64,000 nucleotides of DNA from Candidatus Competibacteraceae bacterium. Lineage in GTDB: Bacteria > Pseudomonadota > Gammaproteobacteria > Competibacterales > Competibacteraceae. The position numbers were made by a program, and so were the translations under genes. The notes under the pieces are model-generated. The model saw only the letters and a program-made list of their open reading frames with translations. It made no database searches and was not told the origin of the DNA. The stretch is from NCBI GenBank assembly GCA_016712625.1, contig JADJQQ010000006.1:153828-217827 (forward strand). Reading direction: 5' to 3'. Positions 20,632 to 29,311 of this stretch are shown one piece after another (the stretch's first letter is position 1; every line of letters starts with the position of its first letter).

Positions 20632-21180
20632 ATGATGGCTGTGGTCGATCCATCCGAAATCTTAGCCAGACATGTATTCGTTGATCCCAACGCCCATGTT
20701 TACGCCATCTTGGATGGGGCTGCCATCCCGGATCTGCCGGAAAAGTTGCAGGAGCATGGAGTCAATGCCGTGTGCCTGTATCGGGGCGAACTGATTTCGG
20801 AGCTGTCTAAAGTGGCCCCGTATCAAGTGATGCTGGAGCGGGAATCAGCGTTTACTCATTGGCTTTTTCGCGAGGGCTGGGGGCGGCATTGGGGCATCCT
20901 GGCGGTCAGTCGGGCGGATTGGCGCTTGGTGCGCGAGCATTTATGCAGCTTGATCATGGCCTACGATCCTGACTGGCAGCCGTTGTACTTCCGCTATTAC
21001 GATCCCCGCGTGTTGCGTGTCTATTTGCCGACTTGCGATGCCGATGAATTGCAGGCGCTGTTCGGCCCGCTTGCCCGCTTGCTGTGCGAAGACGAGGCGG
21101 GGGGGTTGCTGAAGTTCTGGGTGGCCGGAGGACAGCTGGGTGGCGAGCAAGCGGCTTTGGAATTCACTCCGCCGCCTTAA
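20632..21180 (+). CDS. DUF4123 domain T6SS effector-loading adaptor
   Basis: A 182 aa cytoplasmic protein of the DUF4123 type, a family of chaperone/adaptors that load a cognate effector onto VgrG. Typical features are an early VYAILDGAAIPDL strand, FTHWLFREGWGRHWGILA in the middle, and LYFRYYDPRVLRVYLP. GGGAGCG lies just upstream of the ATG at 20632 (a second ATG is at 20635). It follows vgrG by 21 bp, so it is probably cotranscribed with it. The effector gene expected next to such an adaptor is not intact here. Confidence 0.88.
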   Translation: MMAVVDPSEILARHVFVDPNAHVYAILDGAAIPDLPEKLQEHGVNAVCLYRGELISELSKVAPYQVMLERESAFTHWLFREGWGRHWGILAVSRADWRLVREHLCSLIMAYDPDWQPLYFRYYDPRVLRVYLPTCDADELQALFGPLARLLCEDEAGGLLKFWVAGGQLGGEQAALEFTPPP

Positions 21181-21213
21181 GGGCGACGGGCTGGTCGCAC
21201 GCGGAGAATAGCC

Positions 21214-22110
21214 ATGTTGGTGATGCGCAAATCGCAGATGGAAACGTTCGAGCATCTTGCGGTAAAGCGGTTCGAACAAGGTTTGCACGATCATTTGCGA
21301 AACTTTTCCGCGGCATGTCGCGGTGTTGGGTGAAGCGTGGTTGTCGCGGATGGTGCGCTACAGTGTGCAGCGAGCCGAGAGCTGATGCCTGGAAACGGAG
21401 CGTGGCATCTATCTTTACGTGGCGCTGATGTTCATGCTGGGCAGCCGGTTTGATGAAGACCCGCAATTCCCTTGGGCTTTACGCGAAACCGAAACAGCTG
21501 CTCCGGTTTCTCCTCCATCCCAGGCGGTGAGCGCTGCTGTGGCGAAAGCGGGAGAAACCGTGTCTGGGCAAGAGGACGCCATGCCGCAAGAGACCGCCGG
21601 TGCGCGCATCGAACGGATTTACGGCCAAGCCATGGTGTTTCTGGATCAAGCGGTCGGGCCTGACAACGCACTCTTACAGCAATCGCTCAATCTTTTTCGC
21701 CAGCTCCAAGCCTTTGACAGCTTGCCGGACACACCCAGTATTGGCCACCGTTTGTTGTTGTCCTTGCAAATGCTGGCGCCCGAAAAATACCGGTTGCTTG
21801 GCGAAAAGCCATTACGCCAGACTATCCGCCACGGTTACGAAAATGCCAAGCGTCATGGCCTCGGCAACGAACGCGATATAATGCACTATCTTGCCCTGGT
21901 TTTTTGCTGGGTAGTGGGTTTGATAACGATCCGCTCTATCCTTGGGCGGCGACGGTATTGAAAGAAGCCGAACCGGCGCAAAAGGGCGCGGCGTTGCGCG
22001 AGGCCGCCTTGAAAATATCTGGTGAAATACCCGCCCGGTTGTACCCGCCGCGCCGAGCAGAGCGCCGTCGCTTTAGCCAAAGCGGCCAAACCCTACCGGC
22101 GGATTATTGA
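21214..22110 (+). pseudogene. DUF4123-linked T6SS accessory protein, decayed and internally duplicated
   Basis: The ATG at 21214 has GGAGA upstream and opens MLVMRKSQMETFEHLAVKRF, the start of a family often found after DUF4123 adaptors. The frame is then lost at a T4 run (21304-21307), meets TGA at 21383-21385 where homologues read through into LETERGIYLYVALMFMLG, and is lost again at a T6 run (21900-21905). The remaining frames carry the same block twice: LMFMLGSRFDEDPQFPWA near 21427 and YLALVF(LL)GSGFDNDPLYPWA near 21888. The protein therefore had two tandem copies of the domain. Another shift in the tail may extend it to about 22175. With three or more lesions it is likely non-functional, unless the sequence is in error. 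Confidence 0.72.
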
Positions 22111-22139
22111 AGCATCGCCCGCGCCGTTGCCATCGCCGG

Positions 22140-23375
22140 TTACACCAGTACTTCCAAACAAGGTGGATGGCTAAGAAAAGCCGCTGGACTGGCGGTCAAG
22201 CCATAAGCGCCGGATTGAAAGACCACGATCAAATCGCCCACGTCCGCCTTGGCCAGTTCCATGCGGTCGGCGAGAATGTCGAGCGGCGTGCAGAGCGGGC
22301 CGACGACTGACGCCACTTCGCGCTCGGTTCCGATGATTCGGTTACCGATCACAACGGGGTAATTCTTGCGAATGACCTGGCCGAAGTTGCCGGAAGCGGC
22401 CAGATGGTGATGCAAGCCACCATTGGTGATTAGAAACGTCTGGTCCCGCGAGACCTTACGGTCAAGCACTTCCGCCACGTAAATCCCGGCTTCGCCGACG
22501 AGGTAACGACCGAGTTCCAGCACCACGCGCGCCTCTGGTAGCCGTTTTTCGACCAGAGACAACCAGTGCGCTAGATTGGCGGCGACCGGCGCCAAATCCA
22601 GCGGCCTATCGCCGGGAAAATAGGGTATGCCAAAGCCGCCCCCGATGTTCAATAAGCGCACCGGGGCCGGGGTGGCGGTGGCCAACTGTAACGCCAGCTC
22701 AAAGGTGTGATTTTGCGCTTCGATAATCGTGTCAGCGCGCAGGTTCTGCGAACCGCTGAAGATATGAAAGCCCTGGAAATCAAGATCTAATGCCCCAATC
22801 CGATCCAGCAAATCCGGCAGCTGTTCGGTATCGACCCCAAAGGGCTTGGCACCACCGCCCATTTTCATCCCCGCCGCTTTTAGTTCAAAGTTTGGATTGA
22901 TTCTGACAGCGACGCGCGGTCGGCGGCCTTGTTCTTGGCCCAAGCGAGCGACAGTTTCCAGTTCACGGTAGGATTCCAGATGGATGGTAATGCCGGCGGC
23001 GATGGCGGCGGCGAGTTCCGCCGGACGCTTGCCAGGACCGGCAAAACTGATCGCGGCGGGCGGCATACCCCCATCCAACGCGATTTTCATTTCTCCCGCG
23101 GAAGCGACATCAAAGCCATCAACCAGTCCGGTCATATGCTGCACCAGCGCCAGCATTGGATTGGCCTTGATGGCGTAGTGGATTTCGATAGCGGGCGGCA
23201 GCGCCGCGCGCAGTAGTGCCACGCGCTCGCTTAATAACCGGCGGTCGTAGGCATAGAATGGCGTTTGCCCCACCCGCGCCGCCAGTTGAGTGAGCGCCAT
23301 CCCACCGATCCACAGGCAATCGTCGATCACTGGAAATTGTGACAACGGCGAATGAGCGGGACGGCCGATGTTCAT
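22140..23375 (-). CDS. PLP-dependent decarboxylase, exosortase A system-associated
   Basis: A 411 aa type III (ornithine/diaminopimelate decarboxylase-fold) PLP enzyme of the TIGR03099 type, found in exosortase A loci. The PLP lysine lies in HYAIKANPM (K70). The phosphate-binding glycine loop is LLNIGGGFGIPYF near 240-252, and the substrate segment FSGSQNL is present. The C-terminal ...FQSGAYGLTASP matches the decarboxylase active-site tyrosine region. It overlaps the upstream ligase gene by 4 bases (ATGA), so the two are translationally coupled. Its amino-acid or acyl substrate is not known. It is thought to act with the ligase on an EPS or small-molecule precursor. Confidence 0.92.
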   Translation of the reverse strand: MNIGRPAHSPLSQFPVIDDCLWIGGMALTQLAARVGQTPFYAYDRRLLSERVALLRAALPPAIEIHYAIKANPMLALVQHMTGLVDGFDVASAGEMKIALDGGMPPAAISFAGPGKRPAELAAAIAAGITIHLESYRELETVARLGQEQGRRPRVAVRINPNFELKAAGMKMGGGAKPFGVDTEQLPDLLDRIGALDLDFQGFHIFSGSQNLRADTIIEAQNHTFELALQLATATPAPVRLLNIGGGFGIPYFPGDRPLDLAPVAANLAHWLSLVEKRLPEARVVLELGRYLVGEAGIYVAEVLDRKVSRDQTFLITNGGLHHHLAASGNFGQVIRKNYPVVIGNRIIGTEREVASVVGPLCTPLDILADRMELAKADVGDLIVVFQSGAYGLTASPAAFLSHPPCLEVLV

Positions 23376-24964
23376 GACGCATTCTCGGAAAACAGGGTGC
23401 GCAGTTCGGCTAAGAGGGTTTTGCGGTCGATTTTACCGTTAGGGTTGCGCGGCAGATCAGTTGAGCGGGTGACGATTTGAAGGGGAACCATGAAATTGGG
23501 CAAATGCTGCTTGCAGTGATTGATCAGTTCGCTCTCGCTGAAATCTTCGCGCAGCGGTTTGAGGGCGGCGACGATTGCTTGACCCAACGCGGGATGCGGA
23601 ATCCCCAGCGCCGCCGCCTCGGCAATTTGACCGCTGCTATATAACACGTCCTCAATTTCGGTGGGGCTGACTCGATAGCCGGAGGTTTTGATCATATCGT
23701 CCTTACGACCGATGAAATAGAGGAAACCTTCAGTGTCAGCACGGACGGTATCGCCCGACCAAACGGCTATTTCAGCGAGCGGCAAGGCCGTGTTCTGACC
23801 CGGTGCGGGTCGGAAGTGCTCGGCGGTTTTCGCTGGATCGTTCCAATAGCCTTGGGCGACCAGCGAACCGCGATGCACCAGCTCGCCAGGTTCGTCCGGG
23901 GCACAGGGCGAGCCATCGTCACGGACTACTAGAATTTCGGCATTAGGGATGGCTTTACCGATCGAGTCCGGCCGACGGTCGAGTTCCGCCGGCGGCAGAT
24001 AGGTTGATCGAAACGCCTCGGTCAGACCGTACATCAGAAACGGAGTGGTCTTCGGCAAGGCTTGGCGCAAGGCGGCCAGCGTGGCGCGCGGCATTGCCCC
24101 GCCAGAATTGGTAAAGTAACGCAAACTATCCACGGCGGATTGCGGCCAGTCCAGTTGCGCCAATTGCACCCACATGGGCGGTACCGCGGCCAAACCGGTG
24201 ATGCGTTCACGCGCGACCGTCGCAATCACATCGCGCGGCAGCAAGTAATCCATCAGCACAGCGCCCGCGCCAACCGTGAAGGCCGTCGTTAGTTGGCTGA
24301 GGCCGTAGTCGAAACTGAAGGGCAGTACCGCCAGAATTCGGTCATCCGCGCGATTGGCGAGATAATCGGCGACGCTTTCAGCGCCCGCGACCATATTCCG
24401 ATGAGATAACACCACGCCTTTTGGTTTACCCGTACTGCCTGACGTGTACAAGATGGCCGCCATGTCAATGTCGATGGCGGCGCGAGCGGAGGAGTGGCCG
24501 GTGGCGGTTTCTGAGAGCGTGGTCCAGCTGAGGGTCTGAAAAGGATAAGAAGAAGGTGGAGCAACCGTTTCCTCGACCAACACCACCGTGTGCAGGTCGG
24601 GGCATTCGACGAGATGACGGCTCAGCGCATCGGACCGGTCGCGGGCGGTGACCAGAATCCGTACATTACAATCGCGTAAAATATAGCTGACCTGTTCGGG
24701 TTTCAGTAGCGGATTGATCGGTACGAATACCCCGCCGGCCAGCGCGGCGCCGAAGAGAGCGACCACGGTTTCTCGTCGTTTGGGGAGATACACCGCGACT
24801 CGCTCGGCGCGCTGGAGGCCGAGCGCCAGCAAACCGCTCGCGGCTGTTGCCATCTGTGTGGCCAGCGTGGCGTAATCCAATACCGTTTGCCGGTAAACGA
24901 TGGCGGTGGCGTTCGGGCGGCGATTTGCCTGCTCAAGAACGAGTTCGTGCAGCAATCTGGCCAT
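23372..24964 (-). CDS. Acyl-CoA ligase (AMP-forming), exosortase A system-associated
   Basis: A 530 aa adenylate-forming ligase of the TIGR03098 type. The P-loop YTSGSTGKPKG is at 173-183, the A5 motif MYGLTEAFRSTYLPP near 314-328, the hinge region SGDTVRADTEGFLYFIGRKD near 407-426, and the catalytic lysine motif NPNGKIDRKTL near 508-518. It is the first gene of a two-gene minus-strand operon with the PLP decarboxylase. Both families are known as partners in exosortase A EPS loci. They are here separated from the five EPS export genes by the T6SS module. Confidence 0.92.
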   Translation of the reverse strand: MARLLHELVLEQANRRPNATAIVYRQTVLDYATLATQMATAASGLLALGLQRAERVAVYLPKRRETVVALFGAALAGGVFVPINPLLKPEQVSYILRDCNVRILVTARDRSDALSRHLVECPDLHTVVLVEETVAPPSSYPFQTLSWTTLSETATGHSSARAAIDIDMAAILYTSGSTGKPKGVVLSHRNMVAGAESVADYLANRADDRILAVLPFSFDYGLSQLTTAFTVGAGAVLMDYLLPRDVIATVARERITGLAAVPPMWVQLAQLDWPQSAVDSLRYFTNSGGAMPRATLAALRQALPKTTPFLMYGLTEAFRSTYLPPAELDRRPDSIGKAIPNAEILVVRDDGSPCAPDEPGELVHRGSLVAQGYWNDPAKTAEHFRPAPGQNTALPLAEIAVWSGDTVRADTEGFLYFIGRKDDMIKTSGYRVSPTEIEDVLYSSGQIAEAAALGIPHPALGQAIVAALKPLREDFSESELINHCKQHLPNFMVPLQIVTRSTDLPRNPNGKIDRKTLLAELRTLFSENAS

Positions 24965-25089
24965 GGGGGTTCCGAAGCGCTTTTATTGAAGTTCTTGATG
25001 GGGTTGGCGCAATGATAACCCCTTGGCGGTCGCAGGTCACAGACCGGTGATCCAATTCGGTTTTTTGTATTGCGTGTGAGGAGTCAAAG

Positions 25090-25338
25090 GTGACGCCTAG
25101 CTTCAACCAACCCGTACTGCGGCTTTACTCCACCAGCGGTTGCCATTTATGCGAGCAAGCGGCGGTGTTGATTGCGCGGCAAACCAGCCTAACTTGCCAA
25201 TGGATGGAAATCGCTGATGATACGGCCTTATTGGAACGATATGGCGTCCGCATTCCCGTCTTGTCGCGATTGGATACTGGCCAGGAACTGGATTGGCCCT
25301 TCGACGCCCAGGCGGTCGCACGGTTACTCGCGGTCTAA
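25090..25338 (+). CDS. Glutaredoxin family protein (DUF836-like)
   Basis: Small cytoplasmic thioredoxin-fold protein of 82 aa. It opens with the strand LRLYSTSGCHLCEQA; the CHLC motif near 20-23 is the redox or metal-binding pair. A cis-proline (RIPVLS) near residues 56-57 follows. The GTG start at 25090 is supported by GAGGAG ten bases upstream. Such proteins act as minor disulfide reductases. The partner is unknown and the gene stands alone, divergent from the ligase operon. The family call rests on the fold signature. Confidence 0.85.
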   Translation: MTPSFNQPVLRLYSTSGCHLCEQAAVLIARQTSLTCQWMEIADDTALLERYGVRIPVLSRLDTGQELDWPFDAQAVARLLAV

Positions 25339-25451
25339 ACTTAAGCACGAGGGTCGCCGTTTCGGTTGATTTGGCCTATACCAATACCTTACTCAATATG
25401 CAGGCCGCCAATGACGATAAGTCCTAAATCACAATCACACAGGCGAACGAG

Positions 25452-26798
25452 ATGAAAAAGCGAACACAGGCTGATTCCGTTGTGGTTTTCGGTTTTATTG
25501 GAATCTTATTGATGGCGGCTCCTTCAGTGTGGGCTTGCGGGCTGCAAAGTAGCGAGCAAAGCGTTACGGCCGGCGGCAGCGCCTTTGGTGGCGGCAGGTT
25601 GCCGAACGGTGATGGGTCCGCCGCTTATTACAATCCCGCCCATATGATGTTGGGTACAGGGACACAGGCCCAGAATGGAATGACGTTTATCGGTGTTCGC
25701 ATGAAAACGGACAATGCGGGATCGACTCGCCGGCTGCCAGCCAATCTGGGCGATTTACTGACCAAGCCGCCGGGTACGGTGGTGCCGGTGTTCATAACGA
25801 CGCCCTCCACCGGGTACGCCGATGATGGCGGCACCGACAATTGGGTGCCTAACGGTTATTACATCATGGACATCAACGACCGGATGCGGTTTGGCTTGAG
25901 CCTGACCGCGCCGTTCGCGGTCAGCACCAGTTATGGCAAGGGCTGGGTGGGTCGGTATCACGCGCTCGATTCCGAACTGCTGACGGTGGATGTCAATCCC
26001 TCCATCGCTTATCGCATTAATGACAAGCTATCGGTCGGTGGCGGTATTAGCGCTCAGTATGCCGAGGCCAAATTGACTCAAGCCCTGTTCAATCCCTTCA
26101 ATCCCACCAGGGATGGTCATGTTGAGCTTAAAGGCGATGACTGGGGATTTGGGTTCAATCTGGGAGCGGTGTATGAATTTGATCCCAGCACTCGCGTGGG
26201 TCTGAGCTATCGTTCGCGAATCAAGTACACCTTGGAAGGTGATCGCACCATCGGCGATTACATTCCAGGACGCAACGGCAAAATATCGGCCAAGGTGGAT
26301 TGGACCGCGCCCGACTGGGCCGCGCTGGCTATCTACAAACGGCTGGATGATAAATGGGCGGTGATGGCCAGCACGCGCTGGACCAACTGGAGTTTGTTCC
26401 AGGAATTGAAGCCTCAATATGCGGACGGCACGCAGACGGTGATCGAGGAAAAGTGGGAAGATAGTTGGGCCTTCAGCATCGGCGTCAGCTATGACTATAG
26501 CCCGCAATGGACCTTCCGAGCGGGTTATGTTTACGAACAAACCCCGGTGCCGTCCGCCCAATACCGGACGCCGCGGATTCCCGACGGCGACCGTAACGCG
26601 CTGGGAATTGGTTTCAGCTACCACCCAAGTCCGCAATGGTCGGTGGATTTCGGTTACATGCGTATTTTGTTTGATGAAGTCAAGGGGATTAATACGCTCG
26701 ATTTGTTGCCAGTGGCTGGATTGGCGACCGATACGCTGCGCGTTGATTATAGCGGAACTGGAAATTTAGTCGGCTTGCAAGCCCACTATCGCTTTTAA
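25452..26798 (+). CDS. FadL/OmpP1/TodX-type outer-membrane fatty-acid transporter
   Basis: A 448 aa outer-membrane porin of the FadL family that passes long-chain fatty acids or other hydrophobic compounds. A signal peptide is visible (FGFIGILLMAAPSVWAC...). The family N-terminal segment with SAAYYNPAHMM near 57-67 is present, followed by many amphipathic barrel strands, and it ends LQAHYRF with a terminal phenylalanine. The next genes encode a beta-oxidation enzyme and a thiolase, consistent with uptake and breakdown of fatty acids. A terminator separates them from fadL. Confidence 0.93.
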   Translation: MKKRTQADSVVVFGFIGILLMAAPSVWACGLQSSEQSVTAGGSAFGGGRLPNGDGSAAYYNPAHMMLGTGTQAQNGMTFIGVRMKTDNAGSTRRLPANLGDLLTKPPGTVVPVFITTPSTGYADDGGTDNWVPNGYYIMDINDRMRFGLSLTAPFAVSTSYGKGWVGRYHALDSELLTVDVNPSIAYRINDKLSVGGGISAQYAEAKLTQALFNPFNPTRDGHVELKGDDWGFGFNLGAVYEFDPSTRVGLSYRSRIKYTLEGDRTIGDYIPGRNGKISAKVDWTAPDWAALAIYKRLDDKWAVMASTRWTNWSLFQELKPQYADGTQTVIEEKWEDSWAFSIGVSYDYSPQWTFRAGYVYEQTPVPSAQYRTPRIPDGDRNALGIGFSYHPSPQWSVDFGYMRILFDEVKGINTLDLLPVAGLATDTLRVDYSGTGNLVGLQAHYRF

Positions 26799-26833
26799 GC
26801 TGACGAAGCAACCGCGTTCAGCCGCGCTGACCA

Positions 26834-26864
26834 AGCCGGGGATTTCTGCCCCGGCTTTATTTTT
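26834..26864 (+). terminator. Rho-independent terminator after the fadL-like gene
   Basis: Hairpin AGCCGGGG / CCCCGGCT with a seven-base loop, followed by TTATTTTT, 35 bp after the stop codon. Confidence 0.88.
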
Positions 26865-26933
26865 GGGGGCGGACAGAGAGATACTGACCGTATGTGGTCA
26901 TGTTTCGGCAGCCTGAAGCGAGGAGTTTGACGC

Positions 26934-29294
26934 ATGAATAACGCAGCAGCCATCCGCCGGGTGGCGGTTCTGGGCGCGGGCGTGATGGGGGCGCAGATCG
27001 CCGCTCATCTGGCCAACGCCGACATACCGGTGGTGTTGTTCGATTTGCCGGCCAAGGACGGCGACCCCAATGGGGTTGTGACCAAGGCCATCGCCCATCT
27101 GGCCAAGCTGAATCCGGCCCCATTGGCGGTCAAGGAGCGGGTCGAGCTGATCCAACCCGCCCATTACGACCAGCATTTGGAGGCGTTGCGAAGCTGCGAT
27201 TTGCTGATCGAAGCTATCGCCGAGCGCACGGATTGGAAAGCGGATCTCTACCGCCGCATCGCGCCTTATCTCAACGACCGGGCGATTCTGGCGACTAACA
27301 CTTCCGGCTTGCGGCTGAATCTATTGGCCGAGTCGGTGCCGGAAAATACGCGTCCGCGCTTCTGCGGTATTCATTTTTTCAACCCGCCGCGCTATATGGC
27401 GCTGGTCGAACTGATTCCCTGCGCGGCCACCGATCCGGCGATTCTCGATGTGTTGGAAACCTTCCTGGTCAGCACTTTGGGCAAAGGCGTGGTACGGGCT
27501 AAGGATACGCCCAATTTCATCGCCAACCGGATCGGCGTGTTTTCGATGGCCGCCATCATGCATCACACCCAAGCCTTCGGACTCGGCCTGGATTTGGTGG
27601 ATGCGCTGACCGGCCCCGCCATCGGCCGGGCCAAGAGTGCGACCTATCGCACCGCCGACATCGTCGGCCTGGACACGATGGACCATGTGCTCAAGGGTTC
27701 GGCGCGGGCGCTGCCGCAAGATCCCTGGCGGACGTATTACGCCGTTCGCGCGTGGCTTGAGACGCTGCTCGCCAAAGGTGCGCTCGGCCAGAAAACGGGG
27801 GCGGGCATCTACGCCAGCAAGGGCAAGCAAGTGTTCGATCCAGCAGTCGGCGCTTACCAGGCTGCTGGGGCTAAACCAGACGAAGCGGTGCAGGCCATTC
27901 TCAAGCTTAAAAATCCTGCTGAAAAATTTGCCGCTTTGCGCGCTAGCGACCACCCGCAAGCGCAATTTCTGTGGGCGATCCACCGAGATGTTTTCCATTA
28001 TGCAGCGGTGCTGTTGGTGGAAATCGCCGACAACGCCCGCGATGTCGATTTCGCCATCCGCTGGGGTTATGGTTGGAACCTGGGGCCGTTTGAAATCTGG
28101 CAAGCGGCCGGCTGGAAACAGGTGGCCGCATGGATCAAGGAAGATATCGCCGCCAGCAAGGCGCTGACAGCAACGCCGTTACCGGATTGGGTCGATCGAA
28201 TCGACGGCGTGCACCAACCGCAAGGTTCTTATTCGGCGGCGGAAAATGTCTACAAGCCGCGTTCGAATCTGCCGGTTTACCAACGTCAGCTTTATCCCGA
28301 ACAAGTGTTGGGCGAAGCGCCGCGCCGCTACGGCGAAACGGTGTTCGAAAATAGCGGCGCGCGGCTGTGGACGACTGGCGACGGCATCGGCGTGCTGAGC
28401 TTTAAGAGCAAAATGCACGTCATCGGTGACGATGTGTTGGATGGCGTGCTAGAAAGCCTGAAAATCGCCGAACAGCGTTTCGACGGACTGGTGCTGTGGC
28501 AGACCGAAGCGCCGTTCAGCGCCGGGGCCAATCTGGCGCAAGCGGTATCGGTGGTGCTGGCTGGCGATTTCGCGACGCTTGAAAAAAACGTCGCCAAGTT
28601 CCAACAGACCACCAGTGCATTGCGCTATTCAGCGGTTCCAGTGGTGGGCGCGGCGCAAGGGCTGGCGCTGGGCGGCGGTTGCGAGTTCCTCATGCACTGC
28701 GACCGGGTGGCGGCGGCGCTGGAAAGCTACATCGGTCTGGTCGAGGTTGGCGTCGGGCTGATCCCGGCGGGCGGAGGTTGCAAGGAATTTGCTCTGCGCG
28801 CCGCGACCGAGGCCAAGGGCGGCGACCTGCTGCCGTTCCTGCGGCCGTATTTCGAGGCGATGGCAATGGCCAAGGTATCGCGCAGCGCCGAGGAGGCCAA
28901 GCAGCTGGGCTACCTTAAGCCGTCCGATGTGATCGTCTTCAACCCGCACGAACTGCTCTACATCGCCAAGGCGCAAGCGCGAGCGTTGGCCGAGACGGGT
29001 TATCGGCCGCCCCAACCGCGTCTGATTCGGGTGGCGGGTCGGACCGGTATCGCCGCCTGTCAGATGGCACTGGTCAATATGCGCGCCGGCGGCTTTATCT
29101 CGGCGCACGACTATGAGTTGGGGCTCAAGATCGCCATCGCGTTGTGCGGCGGCGATGTGGACCCCAATAGCTGGGTCGATGAGACGTGGTTGCTCGGTTT
29201 AGAGCGCCAAGCCTTCGTCGAACTGGCCAAGAATCCGCTCACTCAGGCCCGGATCGAGTCCATGCTCAAGACCGGCAAGCCGCTGCGTAACTGA
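26934..29294 (+). CDS. 3-hydroxyacyl-CoA dehydrogenase / enoyl-CoA hydratase (FadN/YusL type)
   Basis: Bifunctional beta-oxidation enzyme of 786 aa. The dehydrogenase comes first: NAD-binding motif LGAGVMGAQIAAHL near 13-26, then NTSGL and the HFFNPPRYMALVELI segment. A crotonase-like hydratase domain (~485-710) follows, with the oxyanion-hole loops APFSAGANLA and GLALGGGCEF. This order (HAD then ECH) is that of FadN/YusL rather than E. coli FadB/FadJ, where the hydratase is N-terminal. The ATG has GCGAGGAG upstream. It is cotranscribed with the thiolase 17 bp downstream; together they would carry out the last three steps of the fatty-acid beta-oxidation spiral. Confidence 0.93.
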   Translation: MNNAAAIRRVAVLGAGVMGAQIAAHLANADIPVVLFDLPAKDGDPNGVVTKAIAHLAKLNPAPLAVKERVELIQPAHYDQHLEALRSCDLLIEAIAERTDWKADLYRRIAPYLNDRAILATNTSGLRLNLLAESVPENTRPRFCGIHFFNPPRYMALVELIPCAATDPAILDVLETFLVSTLGKGVVRAKDTPNFIANRIGVFSMAAIMHHTQAFGLGLDLVDALTGPAIGRAKSATYRTADIVGLDTMDHVLKGSARALPQDPWRTYYAVRAWLETLLAKGALGQKTGAGIYASKGKQVFDPAVGAYQAAGAKPDEAVQAILKLKNPAEKFAALRASDHPQAQFLWAIHRDVFHYAAVLLVEIADNARDVDFAIRWGYGWNLGPFEIWQAAGWKQVAAWIKEDIAASKALTATPLPDWVDRIDGVHQPQGSYSAAENVYKPRSNLPVYQRQLYPEQVLGEAPRRYGETVFENSGARLWTTGDGIGVLSFKSKMHVIGDDVLDGVLESLKIAEQRFDGLVLWQTEAPFSAGANLAQAVSVVLAGDFATLEKNVAKFQQTTSALRYSAVPVVGAAQGLALGGGCEFLMHCDRVAAALESYIGLVEVGVGLIPAGGGCKEFALRAATEAKGGDLLPFLRPYFEAMAMAKVSRSAEEAKQLGYLKPSDVIVFNPHELLYIAKAQARALAETGYRPPQPRLIRVAGRTGIAACQMALVNMRAGGFISAHDYELGLKIAIALCGGDVDPNSWVDETWLLGLERQAFVELAKNPLTQARIESMLKTGKPLRN

Positions 29295-29311
29295 GAGTTG
29301 GGAGATCGATC

